Part shown: positions 1 through 8,561 of the stretch, piece by piece
How positions within the stretch are numbered: the first letter of the stretch is position 1
Layout of the letters: every line of letters starts with the position of its first letter
Assembly (NCBI GenBank): GCA_964483325.1
Contig: CAZAAW010000011.1
Coordinates: 10,241 to 74,240, forward strand
Source: CAZAAW01 sp964483325
GTDB lineage: Bacteria > Pseudomonadota > Alphaproteobacteria > Rhizobiales > Kaistiaceae
Length of the DNA: 64,000 bases
Direction of reading: 5' to 3'
The notes under the pieces: model-generated
What the model saw: the letters and a program-made list of their open reading frames with translations, nothing else
Database searches by the model: none
Told to the model about the DNA's origin: nothing
Program-made: the position numbers and the translations under genes

Positions 1-572
1 ACGATGGCGCCAGCGATGTCGGCGCTGCCGGTCGGGCAGCCGACCTGGTCGGCGACGACGCGCAGTCGGTCGCGCTCGGCGGCAAGCCGCAGCATCGTCT
101 TGAGGAAATTGCTGCCATGGATGCCGTAGACCCAGGCGGTGCGCAGGATAACGTGGCGCGGCGCCTGGCGCACGGCAAGCTCGCCGGCGAGCTTGGAGGC
201 GCCGTAGACGCCGAGCGGCGCCGTCGGGTCGTCCTCGTCATAGGCTTCCGCCTTGCTGCCGTCGAAGACATAGTCGGTCGAGATATGCACCAGCGGCAGG
301 CGGCGCGCGTCGCACAGCTCGGCCAGCACCGCCGGCCCTTCGGCATTGGCGCGATAGGCAGCCTCCGGCTCGCTCTCGGCCTGGTCGACGCGGGTATAGG
401 CGGCGGCATTGACCACCACCTGCGGCGCGGTCTGGTCGAGACAGGCGGCGACCGCGGCGGCATCGGCGATGTCGAGCTCGGCATGGCCGCGGCCGACGGC
501 ATCGGCGCCGGCCAGCCTGCAGAGATCGCGCCCGACCTGACCGCCGGCGCCGAGGACGAGGAGCCGGGTCAC
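1..572 (-). CDS. rfbD: dTDP-4-dehydrorhamnose reductase, 3' end beyond window
   Basis: This gene makes dTDP-L-rhamnose by NADPH-dependent reduction of dTDP-4-dehydro-L-rhamnose, the last step of the cytoplasmic rhamnose donor pathway. The translation starts at a GTG and shows an N-terminal Rossmann loop (LVLGAGGQVGRD), the family motif HISTDYVFDG, and the catalytic Tyr and Lys in YGASKLAGE. About 190 codons are visible and the gene runs off the left edge, so roughly the last third is missing. The GTG overlaps the TGA of rfbC by two bases, so the two are translationally coupled. The rhamnose probably feeds the glycosyltransferases to the right. Function is well supported; only the start codon is inferred. 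Confidence 0.93.
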   Translation of the reverse strand, partial: MTRLLVLGAGGQVGRDLCRLAGADAVGRGHAELDIADAAAVAACLDQTAPQVVVNAAAYTRVDQAESEPEAAYRANAEGPAVLAELCDARRLPLVHISTDYVFDGSKAEAYDEDDPTAPLGVYGASKLAGELAVRQAPRHVILRTAWVYGIHGSNFLKTMLRLAAERDRLRVVADQVGCPTGSADIAGAI

Positions 573-1132
573 GCGGTGAAGCGGCTGTCGAAGTCGCGCA
601 GCAGCGGCAGCCGGCCGTCCTTCTCCGACAGCGTCGCCTCGCCGGGGTCGACCGGCCAGTCGATGCCGATCTCCGGGTCGTTCCACAGGATCCCCGCCTC
701 CGCCGAGGGCACATAGTCGCCGTCGACCTTGTAGGAGACGATGGTGTCGGGGACGAGCGTGCAGAAGCCGTGGGCGAAGCCGCGCGGCACGAAATACTGC
801 TCGCCGCCGTCGGCCGTCAGCGTCGCGCCGCACCAGCGGCCATAGGTCGGCGAGCCACGCCGGACATCGACCGCCACGTCGAAGACGGCGCCGGCCAGCA
901 CGCGCACCAGCTTGGCCTGCGGCGCCGGCGGGTTCTGCAGATGCAGGCCGCGGATGGTGCCGCGCTTCAGCGACAGCGACTGGTTGTCCTGGACGAAATC
1001 GCAGGCGATGCCGGCAGCGCCGTAGACGCTGCGATTGTAGGTCTCACCCATATAGCCGCGATGGTCGGGAAAGCGTCTCGTGCCGATGAGGACGACGCCG
1101 TCCAGCGGTTGCGGGGTGAAGGTGAAATTCAA
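569..1132 (-). CDS. rfbC: dTDP-4-dehydrorhamnose 3,5-epimerase
   Basis: RfbC epimerises C3 and C5 of dTDP-4-dehydro-6-deoxyglucose ahead of RfbD. The 187-residue product has the usual family length. It shows the cupin-like core with the catalytic base His64 in RGTIRGLHLQNPP, the motif AVDVRRGSPTYGRW, and the FVPRGFAHGF segment. I start it at a TTG (1130-1132), because the reading frame continues open upstream without resembling the family and the residues after the TTG match the normal N terminus; a start further upstream would add about 80 unrelated residues. It is coupled to rfbD and divergent from the glycosyltransferase genes across about 145 bp. Confidence 0.93.
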   Translation of the reverse strand: MNFTFTPQPLDGVVLIGTRRFPDHRGYMGETYNRSVYGAAGIACDFVQDNQSLSLKRGTIRGLHLQNPPAPQAKLVRVLAGAVFDVAVDVRRGSPTYGRWCGATLTADGGEQYFVPRGFAHGFCTLVPDTIVSYKVDGDYVPSAEAGILWNDPEIGIDWPVDPGEATLSEKDGRLPLLRDFDSRFTA

Positions 1133-1277
1133 CGGATACCCCTGCTGCTTCTGTTTTCTCGGCCGGACATCGCCAGAAGCCGGCGCTCCGTCAAGCCCGG
1201 CCTTTGCCCATTGCGCCGCTTTTCCCACGGCGATAGAGGCTTTAGCGGGGGCCTGAAGACGATGATGCGGGGAAATC

Positions 1278-3449
1278 GTGGCACAAGCACCGGCCTTGGC
1301 CGGCGCCGGCCCGTGGCAGCGGGACGGCGCCTTCGATGTGCTGCTGATGGCCGACATGGCGCGCGACGGCGACATAGGCCTCAGGATCGCCGGCGAGATC
1401 CGCGCCCTGGCGGAGCTCGGCTACCGCACCGGGTTGATCCATCTGCCGCAGCCGGGCGGCGGCCGCATCGCCCCTGAAATACAGCGCCAGGTGCGGGCCG
1501 GGCTGGCGACGCCGGTCGACCCGGCCGAAGCCGGCGCGGCGCGGCTCCTGGTGGTGCATTCGGCCTGGACGGTCACCGAGCTGCCGCGGCCGCTGCGCGA
1601 GCTTGCCGCCGAACGCATCGTCCTCGTCCTCGACCAGCCGGCCGATTTCGACCTGCGCGCCCGCGAGCGGCTGTTCGCGCCGCTGTCCTCCTCCATCAGC
1701 TGGGCGCCGACAAACCGCTGGGTGCGCGATTCCATCCGGCTGCGCCATCCCGGCCTGTCGCTGGAGCCCGACGACTGGCTGCCGGTCACCTTCGGCGGCG
1801 AGATCGGGCCGCATGCCGGCGTGCGCCAGCGCCCGGCGATCGGCCGCATCAGCACCGGCGCCTCGGCACAATGGCCGCCGAGCCGCAGCGAGCTGGAGCA
1901 GTCGCTGCCCAATGACGGCAGCTGGGAGGTGCGCAGCATCGGCGCGCCGCCGCCGGAGCTCCTGCCCGACCAGAGTCTCTTCCCCTGGGCGATCTTCGAT
2001 GCCGGCGCGCTATCGCCGGAGCGCTTCATCCGCGAGCTCGGCGCCTTCGTCTATTTTCCCGGCAATGCCGTCGGCGAGCTGCCGGAAGCGGCGATCGCCA
2101 CGGCGCTCGCCGCCGGCCGGCCGGTGCTGCTGCCGCCGCGCCTGCGCATCCGCTTCGGCGCCGGCCCGGTCTATTGCGATCCGCCCGACGTTGCCGACGA
2201 GCTGCGCCGCCTCTTCGCCGATGCCGCCGCACAGGAGGCGCTTGCCGCCGCCGGCCGGCGCGCCGCGGCCGCCTTCGCCCTGCCGGTCTTTGCCGAGCGC
2301 CTCGCCCGCCTTGCCGGCGCGCCGGGCGAGAACGCCGTGCCGGCGGTCGTGCCGCCGCCACGCACGCCGCCGCGCGCCCTCTTCCTCACCGCCAACGGCA
2401 CCGGCCTCGGCCATGTAGCGCGGCTTCTCGCCATCGCCCGCCGCGCTGCCGGCCGCTTCGAGCCGGTCTTCGCCACCATGGCGCATGCCGCGCCCTTCAT
2501 CGAGCAGTTCGGCTTTGCCGCCGAATATGTGCCGTCGGCCGCCTATGCCGGCGCCGACCAGGAGGCATGGGACCGCTGGTTCCGCGTCGAGCTGGAGGAG
2601 ATGATCGACGCGCATGGCGCCCGCCTCGTCGTGTTCGACGGCAACAATCCGACCCCCGGCATCGTCGCGGCGGTGGCCTCGCGCGGCGACTGCCGCTTCG
2701 CCTGGGTACGGCGCGGCATGTACGGCACCGCTGCCGCGCCGCATATCGGCAATGCCGCCTATTTCGACCTCATCCTCGAGCCGGGCGAGATCGCCGGCGA
2801 GCGCGACGGCGGCGTTACGGCGCGGCGGCGCGACGAGGCGAGGCTGATCGACCCGATCCGTATCCTCGACGAGGACGAGATGCTGCCGGCCGCCGAGGCG
2901 AAGGCGGCACTGGGGCTGAGCGGCGAGCGGCCGGCGGTGCTGATCCAGCTCGGCGCCGGCGCCAATCGCGACATTCTCGGCCTCACCGACAAGCTGATCG
3001 GCGAGCTCAACCGGCATCTGTCGGTGGACATCGTTCTCGCCGAATGGGGCAACGCCACCACCGGCCTGTCGCTGTGGCCGGGCGTGCGGACGCTGAGCGG
3101 CTTTCCCGTGGCGCAGTATTTCAACGCCTTCGCGCTGTCGATCGCCGCCGCCGGCTACAACACCTATCACGAGGTCATCGCCGCCGGCCTGCCGACGATC
3201 TTCATCCCCAACACTGCGCCGGGCATGGACGACCAGGCCGGCCGTGCCCAGTTCGCCCAGGAGGCCGGCGCCGCCTTCGAGCTGCCGGAGGACCGCTGGT
3301 TCGAGGTGGCGGCGCTGGTCGAAGTGCTGCTCAACGAGCGCGCCGGCGACTATGTCCGCGACCGCTGCCGCCTCCTCGCCCGGCCGAACGGCGCCGTCGC
3401 GGCGGCCGACGCACTGGCGGCGCTGCTCGGCCCGGGAGCTGCCGCATGA
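1278..3449 (+). CDS. Two-part glycosyltransferase with C-terminal GT-B (MurG-like) domain
   Basis: A 723-residue protein probably acting in surface polysaccharide assembly. The C-terminal half (about residues 365-720) looks like the GT-B fold of predicted MurG-like glycosyltransferases: it opens with FLTANGTGLGHVARLL, which is a glycine-rich acceptor-side loop, and ends with the sugar-nucleotide-site signature YNTYHEVIAAGLPTIFIPN followed by DDQAGRAQFA. The first 350 residues have no signature I recognise and may be a second, degenerate glycosyltransferase module. It starts at GTG. It overlaps the next gene by four bases (ATGA), so both belong to one operon with the RgpF-type gene. Donor and acceptor sugars cannot be read from the sequence; rhamnose is a guess from the neighbouring rfb genes. 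Confidence 0.8.
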   Translation: MAQAPALAGAGPWQRDGAFDVLLMADMARDGDIGLRIAGEIRALAELGYRTGLIHLPQPGGGRIAPEIQRQVRAGLATPVDPAEAGAARLLVVHSAWTVTELPRPLRELAAERIVLVLDQPADFDLRARERLFAPLSSSISWAPTNRWVRDSIRLRHPGLSLEPDDWLPVTFGGEIGPHAGVRQRPAIGRISTGASAQWPPSRSELEQSLPNDGSWEVRSIGAPPPELLPDQSLFPWAIFDAGALSPERFIRELGAFVYFPGNAVGELPEAAIATALAAGRPVLLPPRLRIRFGAGPVYCDPPDVADELRRLFADAAAQEALAAAGRRAAAAFALPVFAERLARLAGAPGENAVPAVVPPPRTPPRALFLTANGTGLGHVARLLAIARRAAGRFEPVFATMAHAAPFIEQFGFAAEYVPSAAYAGADQEAWDRWFRVELEEMIDAHGARLVVFDGNNPTPGIVAAVASRGDCRFAWVRRGMYGTAAAPHIGNAAYFDLILEPGEIAGERDGGVTARRRDEARLIDPIRILDEDEMLPAAEAKAALGLSGERPAVLIQLGAGANRDILGLTDKLIGELNRHLSVDIVLAEWGNATTGLSLWPGVRTLSGFPVAQYFNAFALSIAAAGYNTYHEVIAAGLPTIFIPNTAPGMDDQAGRAQFAQEAGAAFELPEDRWFEVAALVEVLLNERAGDYVRDRCRLLARPNGAVAAADALAALLGPGAAA

Positions 3450-4075
3450 ACCGCCCCGAAAACATGCCCGATCTCGCCGCCCGCGAGGCGCTCGCCCTGC
3501 GCCAGCGCATCGCGCTGCAGCACCGCGCTTTCGCGGCGCTGCGCAAGGCGCTCGACACGGCGACCGGCGACCGGCCGGTCATCGCCATCGCCCCGCGCCT
3601 TGCCGATCGCCCGGCGCCGGTCGCCCAGCCGCAGCCGGTCGCCCCGTCGCCCGCCTGGTGGCCGGCCTTGCCGCGGCCGGGAACGCCGCTGGCGCCCAAT
3701 CCCGGCTGGGGCGCCGCGCCGCTTGCCGGCCGCAATGCCCGCGTCGTCGCCGTGGCGCTGTTCGGCCTGTCCGGCGCGGCGCTGGAACGGATGGTCAACC
3801 AGGTCGCCGACCAGCAGGCGGCCATGGGTGATTTCGTGCCGGTCTTCCTCACCGACGCGCCGGAGACGCGCGTCTTCCGCGAGCACGGCTTCGTCTTCGA
3901 ATATTTCCCGCCGGCCCTCTACGAGACGCAGGAAGGCCCGGTGAGCACGCCGCGCGCCGAGCAGCGTCTGCAGCTCATCGAGCAGAAATGGGGCATCGCA
4001 GCGCTTGTCGACCTGTCGGCCCCGGATGCCGACGCGGCGGTCCTGGCGGCGGGCGGGAGCCCGGACGGCGGCTGA
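3446..4075 (+). CDS. Short protein related to the acceptor half of the upstream glycosyltransferase
   Basis: A 209-residue protein without a known name. Residues 1-70 are a Gln/Ala/Arg-rich stretch that could be a short helix, followed by a Pro-rich linker to about residue 100. Residues 105-165 contain DFVPVFLTDAPETRVFREHG and then a FEYFPPALY segment. This pattern, including the GF..EY.P...Y ending, repeats residues 394-425 of the upstream glycosyltransferase, so it appears to be a truncated GT-B acceptor domain without a nucleotide-sugar-binding half. The start ATG overlaps the upstream TGA, and the stop lies two bases before the next ATG, so the three genes are tightly coupled. It may be a partner subunit or a decaying paralogue. 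Confidence 0.6.
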   Translation: MNRPENMPDLAAREALALRQRIALQHRAFAALRKALDTATGDRPVIAIAPRLADRPAPVAQPQPVAPSPAWWPALPRPGTPLAPNPGWGAAPLAGRNARVVAVALFGLSGAALERMVNQVADQQAAMGDFVPVFLTDAPETRVFREHGFVFEYFPPALYETQEGPVSTPRAEQRLQLIEQKWGIAALVDLSAPDADAAVLAAGGSPDGG

Positions 4076-4077
4076 CG

Positions 4078-5892
4078 ATGCGCGCCGCGCTCGTCCTCCA
4101 TCTCCACTATCCCGACATCGCCGTCGCGCTGGTCCGCCGTGTCGCCGCTGCGGCGCCGGACATCGACGTCTTCATCACCGGCCCGCAGCCGCTGCCGCCG
4201 GGCGTCGCCGATGCCGTCGCCGGCCTGCGCGGCCGCGTAGAGCTCGTGCCGGCCGATGCCGCCGGCCGCGATGTCGGTCCGTTCCTGGCGGCGCTGCCGC
4301 GGCTGGTGGCCGGCGGCTACGATCTCGTCGGCAAGCTCCACACCAAGCGCGGCACCTCCGGCTACGGCCGGCACTGGCGCGAGGCGCTTGTCGATGCGGT
4401 CATCGGCACGCCGGCCAGCGTCGAGGCCATGCTTGCCGCCTTCGCCGCCGATCCCGGCCTGGCGATGGCCGGCCCGGCCGACCTCTACCTCTCCGCCGAC
4501 CGCTACATGCTCGGCAACCGCGACCGCCTGCTGGCGCTGGCGCGGATCTGCTTTCCCGGCAAAATGCTGCCGCCGGACTGGGGCTTCTTCGCTGGCACGA
4601 TGTTCTGGGCGCGGGTCGCCACGCTGCGACCGCTGCTCGCCCTCGGCGATATCGCCTGGACGGACGACGGCGCCCGCGACGGCACCGCCGCCCATGCCGT
4701 CGAGCGCCTGTTCGGCCTGCTGCCGGTGATGGCCGGCAGCCGCATCGGCCTCGTCGATGCCGCCGGCGGGCTCATGGTCACGGCAGCGCCCGGTGAGACC
4801 GGCAGCGAGACGCTGGAACGGCGGCTGCTGGCGCTGAAGGAGCGGGCCCGGCCGCCACCGGCCGACGACGCCACGCTCACCGCCGTGGCGGCGCGCGACA
4901 ATCCGCTGCTGCACTATCTGCGCCGCGGCGCTGACGACGATTTCGACCCCAACCCGTTCTTCCACTCCGCCTGGTATGTCGAGAAGAACCCCGACGTCGC
5001 CGCCCGCGGCGTCAACCCGCTCGCCCATTATCTCGGCGAGGGCGCCCGCCAGGGCCGGGCGCCGAGCCCGCTGTTCAGCACGCGCCATTATCGCCAGACG
5101 CATCCGCGCCTCCTCGGCAACCCGCTCGCCGACTACCTGACGCGCGGCCGCGCCGCCGGCGAGGCCGCCCTGCCGCAGCGCCGCGCCGCGGCGCCGCCGT
5201 CCGGCTGGCTCGCCGGCCGCGGCCCGCAGCCGGATTTCGACGCCGATGCCGAACGCGCCTTCCGCCGCCGCATCGCGGCGCTGCCGGCACGGCTGTGGCG
5301 CAGCGCCGTGGCGACGGCCGTCAGCGTCGTCCTGCCGGCAAGCGAAGCCGGACCGGCCCTCGATGCAGCGATCGCCGCGGTGCTGGCGCAGGACCACGCG
5401 GCGCTGGAGCTGCTGGTGATCGGCGCCCCGGACGGCAGCGTGAGGGCGCGCGACCGCCGTCTCCGCCTGCTGCCGGCGCCGCCGGGCGGCGTTGCGGCCT
5501 GGCGTCAGGCAGGGCTCGCCGCCGCCACCGGCGCCCTCGTCGCCCATATCGCGCCGGGCGACCGCTGGCGGCCGGATTTCCTGTCGCTGATGACCGCCTG
5601 GCTGGCGGCCGACGAGCTCGACTGCGGCTGCTGCGCCGTCGCCCTGACGCGCGCCGGTGCCGTTGCCGGCTACCTTGCCGACCAGGTCGATCCGGCGGCG
5701 CCGGAGATGCCGCTCGCCGCCATCGTCCACCGCCGTGCCGTCGCCACCGGACTGGGGCCGCTGCGCGACAGCGCCTTCCTGCGCCATGTGCTCGGCGCCG
5801 ACCGCACCGGCTTTGCCTGCTTCGTCGGGGTCGAGACGCCGGCGCCGCAGGACCTGGCGGCCGCCGCGCCGCAAAGCGCCCAGCCCGCCTGA
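4078..5892 (+). CDS. RgpF-type polysaccharide protein with C-terminal glycosyltransferase-like segment
   Basis: A 604-residue protein. Residues 1-250 match rhamnan synthesis protein F (RgpF)-type domains: HLHYPDIAVALVRRV at the start, DVGPFLAALPRLV, and the signature KLHTKRGTSGYGRHWREAL. Residues 275-375 carry two or three copies of a PLxHYLxxGAxxGRxPSPLF-like repeat that is common in large alphaproteobacterial surface-sugar proteins. Residues 430-600 resemble a GT2 domain (VSVVLPASEAGPALDAAI) but lack a clear DXD, so this part may be inactive. It is third in the coupled glycosyltransferase operon, next to rhamnose donor genes, which fits a rhamnan-like polymer. Assignment of the first domain is good; the enzyme activity is inferred. 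Confidence 0.8.
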   Translation: MRAALVLHLHYPDIAVALVRRVAAAAPDIDVFITGPQPLPPGVADAVAGLRGRVELVPADAAGRDVGPFLAALPRLVAGGYDLVGKLHTKRGTSGYGRHWREALVDAVIGTPASVEAMLAAFAADPGLAMAGPADLYLSADRYMLGNRDRLLALARICFPGKMLPPDWGFFAGTMFWARVATLRPLLALGDIAWTDDGARDGTAAHAVERLFGLLPVMAGSRIGLVDAAGGLMVTAAPGETGSETLERRLLALKERARPPPADDATLTAVAARDNPLLHYLRRGADDDFDPNPFFHSAWYVEKNPDVAARGVNPLAHYLGEGARQGRAPSPLFSTRHYRQTHPRLLGNPLADYLTRGRAAGEAALPQRRAAAPPSGWLAGRGPQPDFDADAERAFRRRIAALPARLWRSAVATAVSVVLPASEAGPALDAAIAAVLAQDHAALELLVIGAPDGSVRARDRRLRLLPAPPGGVAAWRQAGLAAATGALVAHIAPGDRWRPDFLSLMTAWLAADELDCGCCAVALTRAGAVAGYLADQVDPAAPEMPLAAIVHRRAVATGLGPLRDSAFLRHVLGADRTGFACFVGVETPAPQDLAAAAPQSAQPA

Positions 5893-5999
5893 CCGTCCGG
5901 CCGCCGGTCATTTGCGGTCGCCGCGATACCTGCCTTAAGCTTTCGCCACCGGCTCACGGAGAGCCGCGCATTTCCCTCTCTCTGCACAGGAGCACGGCT

Positions 6000-7598
6000 A
6001 TGCGTCTGGTTCCCCTGGGTTCCCTTCTCGCCGCCCTCGTGGCGACGCTCGGTCCCGTTGCCGTCACGGCGCCCGCCGCGGCGCAGGTGGTCTACAACCG
6101 CGGCAACGACGCCGATCCCGAGACGCTCGACCAGCACAAGACCTCGACCATCGCCGAGGCGCATATCCTGCGCGATCTCTATGAGGGGCTGGTGGTCTAC
6201 GACGCGGCCGGCGAGATCGTCCCCGGCGTCGCCACCGAATGGCAGGTGTCGCAGGACGGCCTCACCTACACCTTCCGGCTGCGGCCGGACGCGAAATGGT
6301 CGAACGGCGATCCGGTCGTCGCCGACGATTTCGTCTTCTCCTATCGCCGCATCATGGACCCGGCGACCGCCGCCAAATACGCCAACGTCCTCTTCCCGAT
6401 CAAGAATGCGGAGAAGGTCAACAAGGGCGAGGTGCCGGTCGACCAGCTCGGCGTGCGCGCCGTCGACGCCCATACGCTGGAGATCACGCTGGAGAACCCG
6501 ACCGCCTATTTCCTCCAGCTCCTCACCCACACCACCAGCCTGCCGGTGCATCCGGCGACCGTGCAGGCGCTCGGCGACGGGTTCGTCAGGCCCGGCAGCA
6601 TGGTCTCCAACGGCGCCTATACGCTCCAGTCCTTCACGCCCAACGACAAGATCGTCCTCACCAGGAACGCCAATTTCCACGACGCTGCCAATGTCGCCAT
6701 CGACAGCGTCGTCTATTTCCCCATGCAGGACCGCTCGGCCTGCCTGCGCCGCTTCGAGGCCGGCGAGATCCTCTCCTGCTCCGACGTGCCGGCCGAGCAG
6801 ATGGATTACGTCAAGGAGAAGCTGGGCGACGCCTTCCACAACGCGCCCTATCTCGGCACCTATTATTACGCCGTCGACACCCGCAAGGCGCCCTTCAGCG
6901 ACGTGCGCGTCCGCCAGGCGCTGTCGATGGCGATCGACCGCGACTATCTCGCCAACGACATCTGGGCCGGCACCATGGTGGCGGCGACCTCCTTCGTGCC
7001 GCCCGGCATCGGCAATTACGGCGAGCCGGCGCAGTTCGATTTCGCCCAGACGCCGATGCTCGACCGCGAGGACCGCGCCAGGGCGCTGCTCGCCGAGGCG
7101 GGCTTTGGCGACGGCAATCCGCTGAAGGTCGAGATCCGCTTCAACATCAGCGAGAACCACCGCAACACCGCGACGGCCATCGCCGACATGTGGAAGGAGA
7201 TCGGCGTCGAGACGACGCTGCTCGCCCAGGAGAGCGCCAGCTTCTATCCCTATCTGCAGCAGGGCGGTGAATTCCAGCTCGCCCGCGCCGGCTGGATTGC
7301 CGACTATTCCGACCCGCAGAACTTCCTGTTCATGCTGGAGAGCAACAATCCCAGCTTCAACTACGCCCATTACAGCAACCCGGACTATGACGCGCTGATG
7401 CAGCAGGCGGCGACCGAGACCGACCTCGACAAGCGTGCCGAAATCCTGAAGCAGGCCGAGACCTTCGTCGTCACCGACGCGCCGTTCATCCCGCTGATGT
7501 ATTACGGCTCGCTCAGCCTCGTTTCGCCGCGCCTGCACGGCTGGGCCGACAACCTGCCGAACGTCCACGCGACACGCTGGATGAGCATCGGCGACTGA
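6000..7598 (+). CDS. oppA: Peptide ABC transporter, periplasmic binding protein (OppA-like)
   Basis: A 532-residue family-5 solute-binding protein that captures oligopeptides in the periplasm for the OppBCDF importer encoded directly downstream. A signal peptide of about 28 residues ends at APAAAQ. The family-typical opening follows (NRGNDADPETLDQHKTSTI), then LRPDAKWSNGDPVVADDFV and the hinge-region VRQALSMAIDRDYL. The ATG is preceded by AGGAG at good spacing. Forty bases separate it from oppB, so it is the first gene of the operon. Length and motif order are normal for OppA. Other ligands of this family, such as heme or sugars, cannot be excluded. Confidence 0.92.
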   Translation: MRLVPLGSLLAALVATLGPVAVTAPAAAQVVYNRGNDADPETLDQHKTSTIAEAHILRDLYEGLVVYDAAGEIVPGVATEWQVSQDGLTYTFRLRPDAKWSNGDPVVADDFVFSYRRIMDPATAAKYANVLFPIKNAEKVNKGEVPVDQLGVRAVDAHTLEITLENPTAYFLQLLTHTTSLPVHPATVQALGDGFVRPGSMVSNGAYTLQSFTPNDKIVLTRNANFHDAANVAIDSVVYFPMQDRSACLRRFEAGEILSCSDVPAEQMDYVKEKLGDAFHNAPYLGTYYYAVDTRKAPFSDVRVRQALSMAIDRDYLANDIWAGTMVAATSFVPPGIGNYGEPAQFDFAQTPMLDREDRARALLAEAGFGDGNPLKVEIRFNISENHRNTATAIADMWKEIGVETTLLAQESASFYPYLQQGGEFQLARAGWIADYSDPQNFLFMLESNNPSFNYAHYSNPDYDALMQQAATETDLDKRAEILKQAETFVVTDAPFIPLMYYGSLSLVSPRLHGWADNLPNVHATRWMSIGD

Positions 7599-7637
7599 TC
7601 CGCCGGCACAGGCGGGGCCGATCAGGGGGCGGCGATC

Positions 7638-8561
7638 ATGGGGCGCTACGTGCTGCGCCGACTGCTGGTCGCCGTCCCGACGCTTTTCGCCATCGTCACG
7701 ATCGCCTTCTTCGCCATCCGCGTCGCGCCGGGCGGACCGTTCAACCTAGAGCGGCCGCTCGACCCGGCGGTGATGGCCAATCTCAACCGAATCTTCCATC
7801 TCGACGAGCCGCTGTGGCGGCAATATCTCTTCTATCTCGGCAACCTGCTGCGCGGCGATCTCGGGCCCAGCTTCGTCTTCCGCGATTTCACCGTCGCCGA
7901 TCTCTTCGCCTCCGGCCTGCCGGCCTCGGTGCAGCTCGGCACGGCAGCGCTGCTCCTGGCGACGGTCTTCGGCGTCGCCCTTGGCGCCGTCGCGGCGCTC
8001 CACCAGAACCGCGGCGCCGACCATGCCGTCGTCGGCCTCGCCACCTTCGGCATCACCATCCCGCCCTTCGTCGTGGCGCCGGTGCTGTCGCTGCTGTTCG
8101 GCGTCTGGCTCGGCTGGCTGCCGGCCGGCGGCTGGGGCGACGGGGCGCTCGCCAACAAGATCCTGCCGGTGGTGACGCTGGCGCTGCCGCAGATCGCCGT
8201 CATCACCCGCCTCACCCGCGGCGCCATGATCGAGGCGCTGCGCTCCAACCATGTGCGCACGGCGCGCGCCAACGGCCTGCCGGTGTGGAACGTCGTCTTC
8301 CTGCACGCCCTGCGCAGCGCCGTCCTGCCGGTCGTCTCCTATCTCGGGCCGATCGCCGCCGCCCTCCTCACTGGCTCGATCATCGTCGAGACGATCTTCG
8401 GCATTCCCGGCGTCGGCCGCTATTTCGTCCAGGCGGCGCTCGCCCGCGACTACACGCTGGTGATGGGGACGGTGATCGTCATCGCCGTCTTCATCCTCGT
8501 CTTCAACCTGCTGGTCGACATCGTCTATGCGCTTGTCGACCCGCGCATCCGCTACGACTGA
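7638..8561 (+). CDS. oppB: Peptide ABC transporter permease (OppB-like)
   Basis: A 307-residue inner-membrane permease with about six membrane spans, beginning MGRYVLRRLLVAVPTLFAIV as in OppB and DppB. The cytoplasmic EAA-type coupling loop is visible around ALRSNHVRTARANGLP, followed by the conserved FGIPGVGRYFVQAALARDY segment. With OppC it forms the transmembrane pore of the importer. The stop codon overlaps the ATG of oppC by one base, which points to coupled translation and equal amounts of the two permeases. Confidence 0.94.
   Translation: MGRYVLRRLLVAVPTLFAIVTIAFFAIRVAPGGPFNLERPLDPAVMANLNRIFHLDEPLWRQYLFYLGNLLRGDLGPSFVFRDFTVADLFASGLPASVQLGTAALLLATVFGVALGAVAALHQNRGADHAVVGLATFGITIPPFVVAPVLSLLFGVWLGWLPAGGWGDGALANKILPVVTLALPQIAVITRLTRGAMIEALRSNHVRTARANGLPVWNVVFLHALRSAVLPVVSYLGPIAAALLTGSIIVETIFGIPGVGRYFVQAALARDYTLVMGTVIVIAVFILVFNLLVDIVYALVDPRIRYD

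Noticed and set aside
238..714. Minus-strand frame overlapping rfbD and rfbC
   Set aside because: Out of frame with the recognisable rhamnose genes and Arg-rich throughout.
3919..5874. Long minus-strand open frame opposite the RgpF-type gene
   Set aside because: No motif on the minus strand; overlapping plus-strand gene is tightly coupled and has the RgpF signature.
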